Part shown: piece by piece, positions 1 through 7,251 of the stretch
How the letters are laid out: each line of letters opens with the position of its first letter
How positions within the stretch are numbered: the first letter of the stretch is position 1
NCBI GenBank assembly: GCA_046483585.1
Contig: JAWOCV010000259.1
Coordinates: 1-16,028 of the forward strand
Direction of reading: 5' to 3'
Length of the DNA: 16,028 nucleotides
Origin: Marinilabilia sp046483585
GTDB lineage: Bacteria; Bacteroidota; Bacteroidia; Bacteroidales; Marinilabiliaceae
Position numbers and translations under genes: made by a program
The notes under the pieces: generated by a model
What the model saw: the letters and a program-made list of their open reading frames with translations, nothing else
Databases searched by the model: none
What the model was told of the DNA's origin: nothing

Positions 1-65
1 GGTACAAAAATTTAAAACACCTCGATTTTGACAAAAATATACCTTTTTATACCGCACTCATCTTT
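1..65. other. AT-rich stretch downstream of kbl
   Basis: This stretch follows the kbl stop codon on the minus strand. It is strongly AT-rich and has no convincing hairpin. On the minus strand TATTTTTG (39 down to 32) fits the Bacteroidota -7 consensus TAnnTTTG, but no -33 box lies at the right distance, so a promoter for a gene beyond the left edge is only a possibility. No coding start was seen. Confidence 0.25.
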
Positions 66-1256
66 TCAATCAATGACTTTCAATTCCCTGCCGATCTTCA
101 CAAAAGCGGTAATGGCTTTGTCGAGATGTTCTTTTTCGTGGGCAGCCGATAACTGAATGCGGATGCGTGCCTGCCCTTTGGGAACCACGGGATAGTAAAA
201 ACCGGTTACATATATCCCTTCTTCAAGCAGGCGGGCTGCAAATGTTTGGGATAGTTTGGCATCATAAAGCATCAGGGCCACTATGGCCGAATTGGTGGGC
301 TTGAGATCAAAACCGGCCGAAGAGATCTTTTCTTTGAAGTATTCGGCATTGGCCATCAGTTTGTCGCGCAATTGGGTTGATTCACTCAACATGCTGAAAA
401 CTTCTGATGAAGCTCCTGCAATGGCCGGCGCCAGAGAGTTACTGAAGAGATAGGGCCGGGAACGTTGGCGAAGCATGTCGATGATCTCTTTTTTGCCCGT
501 GGTGTATCCCCCCATGGCTCCGCCCAGCGCTTTGCCCAAAGTGCCGGTGAGGATGTCCACGCGGTTCATGACGTTGTGGTATTCATGGGTGCCACGACCG
601 GTTTTTCCAATGAATCCGGAGGCATGGCTGTCGTCGACCATGACCATGGCGTCATAATGATCGGCCAGGTCACAGATTTTGTTTAATGGCGCAATGTCTC
701 CGTCCATGGAAAATACCCCATCCGTGACGATTATCCGGAACCGTTGTGCCTGTGATTCTTTGAGCTTTTGTTCCAGATCGTCCATATCGGCATGTTTGTA
801 CCGGTAGCGGGCGGCTTTGCAAAGCCGTACCCCGTCGATGATACTGGCGTGGTTGAGTTCATCGGAGATGATGGCATCCTGGTCAGTAAACAAAGGTTCA
901 AAAACGCCTCCGTTGGCATCAAAGCAGGCGGCGTACAAAATGGCATCTTCCATTCCGAAAAATGCAGCGATCTTTTCTTCCAGCTCTTTGTGGATGTCCT
1001 GCGTGCCGCAAATAAAACGAACCGAAGACATGCCGTAACCCCGCTCATTGATGGTGCGGCGGGCGGCTTCAATCACCCGCGGGTGAGCCGATAACCCCAG
1101 ATAGTTGTTGGCGCAAAAATTCAACACTTTTTCGCCGGTGCTGACTTCAATTTCGGCTCCCTGAGGGGTGGTAATGATGCGTTCTTTTTTGTAAAGACCC
1201 GAATCCTGGATGTGGTCAAGTTCCTTTTGGAGATGGTCTTTAAATTTCCCGTACAT
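66..1256 (-). CDS. kbl: Glycine C-acetyltransferase (2-amino-3-ketobutyrate CoA ligase)
   Basis: This PLP enzyme of the alpha-oxoamine synthase family joins the second step of threonine breakdown: 2-amino-3-ketobutyrate plus CoA gives glycine plus acetyl-CoA in the cytosol. The 396 residues match the usual length of about 398. Visible family marks are the N-terminal NFCANNYLGL segment (46-55), the VDDSHASGF segment (207-215) with the aspartate that contacts the PLP ring nitrogen, and TGTLGKALGG (237-246), whose Lys242 should form the Schiff base. The ATG at 1256 is the natural start because the N-terminus aligns with known Kbl proteins. A threonine 3-dehydrogenase gene, the usual partner, is not in this window. 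A related family member such as serine palmitoyltransferase or 8-amino-7-oxononanoate synthase is less likely given the near full-length resemblance to Kbl. Confidence 0.93.
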   Translation of the reverse strand: MYGKFKDHLQKELDHIQDSGLYKKERIITTPQGAEIEVSTGEKVLNFCANNYLGLSAHPRVIEAARRTINERGYGMSSVRFICGTQDIHKELEEKIAAFFGMEDAILYAACFDANGGVFEPLFTDQDAIISDELNHASIIDGVRLCKAARYRYKHADMDDLEQKLKESQAQRFRIIVTDGVFSMDGDIAPLNKICDLADHYDAMVMVDDSHASGFIGKTGRGTHEYHNVMNRVDILTGTLGKALGGAMGGYTTGKKEIIDMLRQRSRPYLFSNSLAPAIAGASSEVFSMLSESTQLRDKLMANAEYFKEKISSAGFDLKPTNSAIVALMLYDAKLSQTFAARLLEEGIYVTGFYYPVVPKGQARIRIQLSAAHEKEHLDKAITAFVKIGRELKVID

Positions 1257-1281
1257 AGTGCAGAAGTTTTTGGATTTGATG

Positions 1282-1304
1282 TTCAGGGGAGAAGGTTCCC
1301 TGAA
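1282..1304. promoter_or_regulatory. Inverted repeat in the kbl leader, possible operator
   Basis: TTCAGGG (1282-1288) and CCCTGAA (1298-1304) form a perfect 7-bp inverted repeat around a 9-base spacer. It lies between the kbl start and the putative -7 box at 1307-1314, so it would overlap the transcription start. That is a plausible repressor site or short leader hairpin. There is no direct evidence of function and a repeat of this size can arise by chance. Confidence 0.3.
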
Positions 1305-1306
1305 AA

Positions 1307-1314
1307 CAAATTTA
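1307..1314 (-). promoter_or_regulatory. Putative -7 promoter box for kbl
   Basis: Read on the minus strand this is TAAATTTG, an exact fit to the Bacteroidota -7 consensus TAnnTTTG, about 50 bases upstream of the kbl ATG. No TTTG-like -33 box is found at the expected 19-21 base spacing, so the call rests on one box. Confidence 0.35.
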
Positions 1315-1396
1315 GGGAAAACTGCGCAGGAGAAAAATGATAAAAGTTTGAATTCCGTTTGACATCATTTGATTGCTGATCGTTAATGCCATTTTA

Positions 1397-1432
1397 TGAA
1401 ACGGCGTTCGACGAAGTCAATAATCAGGCTAA
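1397..1432 (-). repeat. Dispersed repeat R1, copy A
   Basis: This is one of three good copies of a 36-base sequence that starts with TAGCCTGA and ends with CGTCGAACNNCGTTTCA on the minus strand. The 25-base core differs from the other two copies at two positions. It begins two bases after the yccF-like stop codon, in the same orientation as the gene. The matching copies are at 8836-8871 and 8985-9020, with a partial one at 15835-15849. Confidence 0.8.
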
Positions 1433-1433
1433 T

Positions 1434-1802
1434 TTAAACAACATCATATCCAAAAGGGGTAAGTGCCAGCCCTGCCATTTTAAAGTGCTGTTTGGCCCAG
1501 GGAATGCCAATTATGGTGATGCCCAGCAAAAGACCGAACACCAGATGGGTGGCAGCGATCCAGATGCCGCCGATCAGTATCCAGATGATGTTCATGATGG
1601 TGTTGAGACATCCGCCGTTTGAAGGACCTGGAACGACTTTTTGACTAAAGGGCCACAGAGCGACCAGACCCAGTTTGAGTGTCTGAAGACCGAAAGGGAT
1701 CCCGATGATGGTAACCATCAGAAGAATACTGGCAATAAAGTATTCTATGGCCACAATTATGCCCCCGAAAACGAGCCAGATGAGGTTGCCGAGAATGGAC
1801 AT
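1434..1802 (-). CDS. yccF: YccF domain-containing inner membrane protein
   Basis: This is a 122-residue membrane protein of the YccF family, whose molecular function is not known. It shows the family's internal duplication. The segment TIIGIPFG..Q..KLG..AL.PF at about 31-52 recurs as TIIGIPWA..Q..KMA..AL.PFG at about 96-118, each preceded by a hydrophobic stretch (about 5-30 and 70-98). The linker around 52-66 carries a Pro/Gly-rich loop. The length fits a two-domain YccF protein. It appears monocistronic: kbl starts 177 bases downstream on the same strand, and the outer-membrane gene upstream ends 219 bases away. The ATG at 1802 places the first membrane segment at the very N-terminus, as in homologues. 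The gene symbol is by family resemblance only. Confidence 0.8.
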   Translation of the reverse strand: MSILGNLIWLVFGGIIVAIEYFIASILLMVTIIGIPFGLQTLKLGLVALWPFSQKVVPGPSNGGCLNTIMNIIWILIGGIWIAATHLVFGLLLGITIIGIPWAKQHFKMAGLALTPFGYDVV

Positions 1803-1860
1803 ATGCGATGATTGTTTATGTTGGGTTTTGCATTAAAGGTAAATATTTTTTTTCAATGGT

Positions 1861-1951
1861 TAACTTCCAGCCTCTAGCTTCCAGCTTTCAGCTACTACTG
1901 ACTCTGCGACTGAGCTACTAACATCTAATAACCTAACGATCTATTATGATA
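1861..1951. repeat. 7-base periodic array (13 units), includes a 28-base block shared with 13453-13480
   Basis: The stretch divides into thirteen 7-base units (TAACTTC, CAGCCTC, TAGCTTC, CAGCTTT, CAGCTAC and so on), mostly variants of NAGCTNN. Bases 1890-1917 are identical to 13453-13480, exactly four units, and 1933-1950 (CTAACGATCTATTATGAT) is identical to 15788-15805. It fills most of the 219-base gap between the outer-membrane gene and yccF. No gene was seen in it. Confidence 0.75.
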
Positions 1952-2021
1952 GGGGGAAGCTCAAAAATCCTGTCCGCTTGTAACAGAGAGACCAAATGGC
2001 ATCTGGGAGTTTGCGGAAAAA

Positions 2022-2948
2022 TCAGAATTGCAGAAGTGTTACACCCACTGTCCAGGGATAAACCTCAGGTCCCCGGCCTGCTTCGAACAATGATGTCAGA
2101 TCGCTTTTGGCGTAAAGCTTGATCCGCTTGTAGCCTGTTCTGATCATTATTCCGTATTTGAAAGCATTGGTGTTAAGGTCTTCGCGCCATTTCTTTTTCT
2201 CTTTGCCTCCGTTGTCGTCAAACACTACTTTGGTGTGTGACCCCAGTCGAAAACTGCCATAAAAACCACCGGAGAGAAAAAAGTCTTTTCCTTTTTGACC
2301 ACCTGGCAATTGCCACTCCAGTAAGAGCGGGACAGTCAGAAAGCTGGTGACCAGTTTGTTTTTGTCAACCTTCCGTTCCGCTAACTCATAGGTTGTTTGG
2401 CCGTCGTCGCTCCGACGAAGGATGTTTGGTGAATCGAACCGGTAATTGTTGATGGTCCACCCAACACCTGTGACCAGCCCCAGATTGCGCTGGTTTTTCC
2501 GGAGGCCAATGCTTTGTTGGAACAGGTTCATGCCTACGGCCACTGATTTACCTCCGTTCAGATCCATCCAGGCATTCTCTTCCGGGAGTTGACTGTCAAA
2601 GGGTTTAGCGAAAAAGTTGGTAAAGCCCAGATCAAATCCCGACCAGTGCCCGTTAAAATCGCTCAGTGGTTTGCGGACGACCTGTATTTTGTTGTGATGA
2701 CCGGATTTGTCGATAATTTCGTACTGTCGCCGTCCGATGATGATCTGGGTAATTGTGTCATTTGTTTCATCGATTTGTATTCTGCCTCCGGGAAATGAAA
2801 TACTCATATTGCCGCGGCATTCTTCCACTCTGGCCCTTTTCTTGTTTTGGGTTTGTTGGGTTGAATCATTGCGGGCAAAGATTCCCGGAGATAGGATGAG
2901 CCATATGGCTGCTAACCATAAGGCTCTTTGGGTTTGTGTTCTGGTCAT
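2022..2948 (-). CDS. Outer-membrane beta-barrel protein (PorT-like)
   Basis: The protein has 308 residues from the ATG at 2948. A basic N-terminus and hydrophobic stretch (about 8-24, ending near GIFARND) look like a signal peptide. A short region with SISFPGGRIQI and TQIIIGRRQYEII follows. Then come alternating amphipathic strands with many aromatic residues, including WSGFDLGFTNFF, FFLSGGFYGSFRLG and YKRIKLYAKSDL. The chain ends in TVGVTLLQF, and a terminal Phe is the classic signal for outer-membrane barrel insertion. The closest resemblance is to the outer membrane beta-barrel / PorT-like families of Bacteroidota, whose members are often of unknown cargo. It lies 49 bases after the glycosyltransferase on the same strand and may be co-transcribed with it. 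A start at 3161 would overlap that gene and remove the signal peptide from the N-terminus, so it was not used. The exact role is unknown. Confidence 0.75.
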   Translation of the reverse strand: MTRTQTQRALWLAAIWLILSPGIFARNDSTQQTQNKKRARVEECRGNMSISFPGGRIQIDETNDTITQIIIGRRQYEIIDKSGHHNKIQVVRKPLSDFNGHWSGFDLGFTNFFAKPFDSQLPEENAWMDLNGGKSVAVGMNLFQQSIGLRKNQRNLGLVTGVGWTINNYRFDSPNILRRSDDGQTTYELAERKVDKNKLVTSFLTVPLLLEWQLPGGQKGKDFFLSGGFYGSFRLGSHTKVVFDDNGGKEKKKWREDLNTNAFKYGIMIRTGYKRIKLYAKSDLTSLFEAGRGPEVYPWTVGVTLLQF

Positions 2949-2997
2949 TTCTTTCTTTTTTTTGTTTTTGGGTTGGACGGTGGTATATAGCGGGTGG

Positions 2998-3936
2998 TTA
3001 CAGGAAATGAAAAGATTTACGGGAAAAACGGTAGAAATTGATCTTGAAAAAGTTGATGGTCTGCCTGAAGATAGAAGGATTAAAAAAACGTTGAAAAGCG
3101 GAATTGATTCTTTCATCATCCCCTGCCGGTGAAGGTTCAGGCATGTGATCCGCCAGGGCAACGGAGAATTTCCGGCTGGCTGTCATGTTTGTGCCGGTGT
3201 TGTCGGCTCCTGTGTTGCGGACCAGTGAACGGACGGGATAAACATTGGTCATTCCGGCATTGAAACATCCCTGGTTAAAACGAACCGCCCATGAATTGGT
3301 CTTCCCTGTCTGTTGCTTCAACAGCATTACGGGCAGGTCCTTCCCTTGCCGTTCAAGCTGTTTGTTCTTTTTTCGGTTTTGAATGAAGACATCAAAATCC
3401 TGAACCTCCCAGTCTACTTTTCGCCACCGGTCGCGCCAGGTTCCCCAGCCCCACGAGTTAATGCGCGGAAAGCGAAACGCTTCAAAACCGAAATCCCGGG
3501 GAATGGCGATGGGCGGGCAATAACCTGACACTGAGAAGATCTGGTAGTCTGATGCGTAAGCCGACAGGGCCTTATTCATGAAGGTCAGAAAATATGGAGA
3601 CACTTCCAGATCGTCTTCCAGAACAATGCAGGCTTCATAAAGTTCCAAAACCCTGGAAACCCCATTAATTACTGAAGCTGCCAGGCCCTCGTTGCGATCG
3701 TTTTTGGTGATACGAACTTCTGCAAAACCGCTGATCCCGGATATGATTTCATGAACGGCATCAACGGCCGGTCTGTCTTTGTGGTTCCGGGGGCCGTCTG
3801 AAAAAACAAACAGTGTGGTCTCCTGTGCCCCTGCATTCTCCTTTAATGATTGAATGGTGAGCTTCAGATGCCGGGGACGGTTGTAACAAAACAGCACCAC
3901 CGGGACCGGTGTGATACGACTCTTTTCATCGGCCAT
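2998..3936 (-). CDS. Glycosyltransferase, GT-A fold (GNT-I/GT13-like)
   Basis: This 312-residue cytosolic or membrane-associated sugar transferase is likely to add a sugar to a lipid-linked surface glycan. The N-terminus PVVLFCYNRPRHLKLTIQSL (about 12-30) is the nucleotide-binding first strand and helix of a GT-A fold. NRNEGLAAS-like residues (about 80-88) and the acidic LEDDLEVSP (106-114) form the metal/nucleotide-sugar DxD-type site. SWGWGTWRDRW (161-171) and the later NQGCFNAGMTNVYP segment are typical of bacterial relatives of N-acetylglucosaminyltransferase I. The start at 3936 lies 3 bases after the asparagine-synthase-like stop, a strong sign of translational coupling. Donor and acceptor cannot be read from the sequence. 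Confidence 0.85.
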   Translation of the reverse strand: MADEKSRITPVPVVLFCYNRPRHLKLTIQSLKENAGAQETTLFVFSDGPRNHKDRPAVDAVHEIISGISGFAEVRITKNDRNEGLAASVINGVSRVLELYEACIVLEDDLEVSPYFLTFMNKALSAYASDYQIFSVSGYCPPIAIPRDFGFEAFRFPRINSWGWGTWRDRWRKVDWEVQDFDVFIQNRKKNKQLERQGKDLPVMLLKQQTGKTNSWAVRFNQGCFNAGMTNVYPVRSLVRNTGADNTGTNMTASRKFSVALADHMPEPSPAGDDERINSAFQRFFNPSIFRQTINFFKINFYRFSRKSFHFL

Positions 3937-3939
3937 GGC

Positions 3940-5547
3940 TCATGCTTTGGGGGCCCGTTTTTCGACTGATTTCTCAAGGGCTTTCAGGGTAAAATAACAA
4001 TTCAGATTCCGGTCGAACAGATTGGAGATTCCGGTTCTCCTGAGGATTTCCTTAATGACTCTCTGGGTGGTGAAAAAGAACCTGATTTTTGCGCCCAGGG
4101 AATCATACTGGTTCAGCCGGGAATTGATGTTTTTTATCTTTTCAGGACTGACGTATGGTTGCCACTGCGTTTCTTTCAGAGGCTGAAATTCGTGATTACT
4201 GAAAAGCTGACGATTGAGCGTGTTACGTGTCATGCCATGTCGTGATCTGAATCTGAACCCGTAATTGAGGTCATGACCAGTAAAGAAATCTTTAAGCCAT
4301 GCCCTGTCGTTTCTTCTGTGTTGAGGCAACGAGAGCATTTTCATGGCCGTATCGAAATTCAGGAACGGAGCACTTGAAGGAATTCCCAGCATAGCCGGAA
4401 GTGTGACCAGATAATTGAGCAGTGGCAGCTTCAATCGCATCATGAGTACGGCAAAATATCTTTTGTTGCGGATAAGCTGTTGATTGTTGTCAAAAAAGTG
4501 TTGTTCGGCCCTGGTGGGTTTTTGAGGAATAAAGTGCTTACAATTCAGATCGTGGGTGAAAGTCAGCCGGTATATGTCTTCGGGACCTTTGATATTCAAT
4601 GATGAAAGATGATCTCCTTCGAAAACGCTGCCTCCGATCCCGCTGAACATCATAGCCGGCTCTTCCGGTGCCAGCTGCTCCCTGATCTTTTTGTAGAATT
4701 CGATTTGGTACATGCCGTGCATATGGGTTGAAAAACCAAAAAGATCATGCCATTGGTCGATGTAATCGTAGGCATCTCCCAAAGGAACGTGTTTCCATTT
4801 TAGTCCGAGATTGTCAGCAACCTTCCGGGCGATGGCCGTTTCAAAACTTTTGTGCTGATTGGGAGAAGCTCCGTATGAATAAGTATGTACCCTGGGTTTA
4901 TGGGTTTCGTTGATCAGAAAGTTGATGACCCTCGAATCGAGCCCGCCTGACAGGGGACTTACCACCGGACCGGTTGTTGAGTCAAGGGTTTGATTGATCT
5001 GTTCTCCGAGTTGCTCCAGAATTTCACTTTCGCCGGCTTCTTCAGAGAAGTCGTACGACAAGACGGGATCGGGCTTCTCAGAGATGGAGATTTCATCTCC
5101 GCTATATTGGAGAGCAGCAAAATACCGGAGGGGCTTCACCGCTTTAAAAGGCGAGGTATTAAAGGCCGAAAACCCGTATTTCAGGAAAAGATAGAGTCCT
5201 TCATCGTCCCATTCGGTGTCACTGGTCAGGCATGCTTCCGGAAATGTGGATACAATATTTTCCTTTTTGTTAAAATAGACCGGAATGCTTCCCAGCCAGT
5301 CGTTTTCAATGGTAACACCATCGTCGGTCACCGATATCAGGAGGTTGTGCTCCAGCAATGAATCGCTGGCCGGAAAGCCGAGCGACCATACACCCGGACG
5401 AACCGGGGCGATATCCCCGCCGGTGCTGTAGAGGGTTAAATGCCCCCACTGGCCTGAGATCCCGGTGGTTCGGAGACCGGGATTGATTTCCGGCGTGTAA
5501 TGTGTTGGATTCGGGGCAAGAACGAAACCTGTAATTTTTGATTTCAT
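3940..5547 (-). CDS. Asparagine-synthase-like ATP-dependent amide/ligase enzyme without the glutaminase cysteine
   Basis: The 535 residues have the two-domain plan of asparagine synthase B. The N-terminal half keeps the remnant of the Ntn glutaminase fold (ENDWLGSIPVYF at 81-92 matches the D..G..PLYY strand) but has no Cys at position 2, so glutamine cannot be hydrolysed in the usual way. The synthetase half has the PP-loop LSGGLDSR (199-206) that binds ATP pyrophosphate. The second family loop is present as FSGIGGSVFEGD (301-312), with its usual acidic residues altered. Relatives in polysaccharide clusters are thought to amidate sugar acids, while others (beta-lactam synthetase, lasso cyclase) make amide bonds from an acid and an amine. 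Here it sits 12 bases after a flippase and 3 bases before a glycosyltransferase, so a role in modifying a surface glycan is the best inference. The nitrogen donor (ammonia, an amine, or a separate glutaminase) is unknown. Confidence 0.82.
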   Translation of the reverse strand: MKSKITGFVLAPNPTHYTPEINPGLRTTGISGQWGHLTLYSTGGDIAPVRPGVWSLGFPASDSLLEHNLLISVTDDGVTIENDWLGSIPVYFNKKENIVSTFPEACLTSDTEWDDEGLYLFLKYGFSAFNTSPFKAVKPLRYFAALQYSGDEISISEKPDPVLSYDFSEEAGESEILEQLGEQINQTLDSTTGPVVSPLSGGLDSRVINFLINETHKPRVHTYSYGASPNQHKSFETAIARKVADNLGLKWKHVPLGDAYDYIDQWHDLFGFSTHMHGMYQIEFYKKIREQLAPEEPAMMFSGIGGSVFEGDHLSSLNIKGPEDIYRLTFTHDLNCKHFIPQKPTRAEQHFFDNNQQLIRNKRYFAVLMMRLKLPLLNYLVTLPAMLGIPSSAPFLNFDTAMKMLSLPQHRRNDRAWLKDFFTGHDLNYGFRFRSRHGMTRNTLNRQLFSNHEFQPLKETQWQPYVSPEKIKNINSRLNQYDSLGAKIRFFFTTQRVIKEILRRTGISNLFDRNLNCYFTLKALEKSVEKRAPKA

Positions 5548-5559
5548 AGTGCTGTGGTT

Positions 5560-7023
5560 TTAAAATGAGTGGAAGAAATGTTTGACATTCGGAACCACCC
5601 GGAAGGTTTTCAGAAAAAATCCGTAAACCACCGTTATCAGAACGCTTTTAACAATCAATGTTAATATCCAGTGCATGTCGGGCAACGGCAGGTAAAATAC
5701 TGTAAAATAACTTGCCACCCCCGCAAGCGGAATGATCCAATGCTTTCTTTGCAAAGGTACAATTCCCAACCGGAATTTCAGAAACAACATGTTGAAAGCC
5801 ACAAATAACATTTTGGAAAGGGCTGAAGCTATGGCGGCCCCTGTGATGCCCCAGACGGGGATGAACAGTAAGTTGGTAATAATGACCATTATCCCCAGTA
5901 TGAAGATCAGATAAGTCCGCACTTTGTAATGAGGGGAGGTGGCAATAAAAAGGCCTCCCAGACCCAGGAAGCACTGGAAAACGTTGGCAAGCCCGATGAA
6001 GAAGATCACCCACTTTCCTGAATCATAATCCTGGGGGATGATCGTAAAAACCGCATCAACGTTGATCCATATACCGATAAAGATATAAATCCCGAGCATC
6101 AATTGCGAAAAGCTGCTCTGGTTGTAGAGCTTTTGAAGCTCATTGTGCTTGTTCTCACTCCATAGCCTGGCCAGCATTGTGGCAGCAATTTTTCCCATCG
6201 ACTGCCGGGGGATCTGAACCAGTTTTCCTACATAATTGGTGACCGAATAGATCCCCGTGGCTCCCAGCCCCAGGAAAAGATTGATCATGTAGCGATCGAT
6301 GTAGGTCACCATCATGGAGCCAAACCCTGCCAGGATGAAATATCTGCCCACGCTCTTCATTTGTTTTCCGTGCTGTTTGACTAGCTCCGGATCGGGGCGT
6401 TTCCATGAAAGATGCCCCTTTCGCCCCAGTTCGGCCAGTATAACAACGGGAGGTATAGCCAGAGCAAGGGTATATAAAAAGAGAAAATCCGCGAAATCGA
6501 GGAGGCCGAAATAAAGCCCGAGGATCAAAATCATATTGGCAATGCGGAAAACAAAGTCCTTTAAAAAAGTACCAATGACCGACTTAAAAAGAACCGCCGC
6601 ATAAATATCGAACACAAGAAAGGTAAGCGTAAAGAAAGTGATGGGGATAACATAGATCCCGTAATCGGAAAGCAGAGCAGAATCCTCCACGCGTGTGCTG
6701 AGGATCTGTTCATTAAACAATCCGAAGACAATCACAAATCCGGCAAAACCGATGAGCGTGACCGCCACAATGACGCTGAAATAGCCGTGGTGCTTGCTGT
6801 GCAGGTCTCTGAAATAGTGGAAAAAATATTTGGTGACGCCGTTGATCCCCAGCGAAGAGAACTGGGCAAAAATGGCCGACAGGGCAATCAATATGTTGAT
6901 CAGACCAATCTGATCTTCGCTCAATATCCTGGGATACAAGACGGCTACATTGATGCCGCCGAGGATCACGCCCAGATAGGAGAAGAAGGAGCCCTGAATG
7001 GTTTGTTTTGCTATTATGCCCAA
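5560..7023 (-). CDS. Polysaccharide/oligosaccharide flippase (Wzx/RfbX-type, MOP superfamily)
   Basis: This 487-residue inner-membrane protein is predicted to flip undecaprenyl-linked glycans across the membrane. The N-terminus (IAKQTIQGSFFSYLGVILGG, then VLYPRILSEDQIGL) is the hallmark first helix and loop of polysaccharide transporter proteins. About 12-14 hydrophobic segments span the length in the spacing of that family, with the central RYFILAGFGSMMVTYIDRYMI segment (about 228-248) beginning the second half of the pseudo-duplication. It is the first gene of a minus-strand operon with the asparagine-synthase-like gene (12-base gap) and the glycosyltransferase. The absence of a polymerase or ligase in view means the rest of the pathway is elsewhere. 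The start at 7023 gives the canonical N-terminus. Confidence 0.88.
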   Translation of the reverse strand: MGIIAKQTIQGSFFSYLGVILGGINVAVLYPRILSEDQIGLINILIALSAIFAQFSSLGINGVTKYFFHYFRDLHSKHHGYFSVIVAVTLIGFAGFVIVFGLFNEQILSTRVEDSALLSDYGIYVIPITFFTLTFLVFDIYAAVLFKSVIGTFLKDFVFRIANMILILGLYFGLLDFADFLFLYTLALAIPPVVILAELGRKGHLSWKRPDPELVKQHGKQMKSVGRYFILAGFGSMMVTYIDRYMINLFLGLGATGIYSVTNYVGKLVQIPRQSMGKIAATMLARLWSENKHNELQKLYNQSSFSQLMLGIYIFIGIWINVDAVFTIIPQDYDSGKWVIFFIGLANVFQCFLGLGGLFIATSPHYKVRTYLIFILGIMVIITNLLFIPVWGITGAAIASALSKMLFVAFNMLFLKFRLGIVPLQRKHWIIPLAGVASYFTVFYLPLPDMHWILTLIVKSVLITVVYGFFLKTFRVVPNVKHFFHSF

Positions 7024-7059
7024 ACTTGGAATGGTTTCTTTATGAATTAATCAGCTTAA

Positions 7060-7067
7060 CAAATATA
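7060..7067 (-). promoter_or_regulatory. Putative -7 promoter box for the flippase operon
   Basis: The minus strand reads TATATTTG, which fits TAnnTTTG, 36 bases upstream of the flippase ATG. A TTTG at 7084-7081 is too close (13-base spacing) to be a standard -33 box, so support is partial. Confidence 0.4.
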
Positions 7068-7214
7068 GCACTTCACAGGCCAAAAGTAATCCAATCATCG
7101 GATCAAAAGATAAATTTTAATGCGGTTTACCTTAAAACGATATTATGGCAGCAGCAAAACAGGCTGATTAATAAAATTTAACGCCAGTCCTCAGCATGAC
7201 AGAAGGTTTTGCCG

Positions 7215-7223
7215 TAACTTTGC
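7215..7223 (+). promoter_or_regulatory. Putative -7 promoter box for the AspT-like transporter
   Basis: TAACTTTGC matches the extended Bacteroidota -7 consensus TAnnTTTGC, 28 bases upstream of the ATG at 7252. The expected -33 TTTG is not present near 7191-7195. The 228-base gap between the divergent flippase and transporter genes carries this box and the one at 7060-7067. Nothing else was recognised in the gap. Confidence 0.45.
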
Positions 7224-7251
7224 AGCCTTTTAAAACCAAAGCCAAAAGCCA

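Noticed and set aside
768..1094. Frames antisense to kbl (also 465-686 and 817-1038)
   Set aside because: Shadows of a highly conserved gene with no independent support.
2949..3161. Upstream extension of the outer-membrane gene to a start at 3161
   Set aside because: It overlaps the 3' end of the glycosyltransferase by 164 bases and would bury the signal peptide; the ATG at 2948 gives a normal exported protein.
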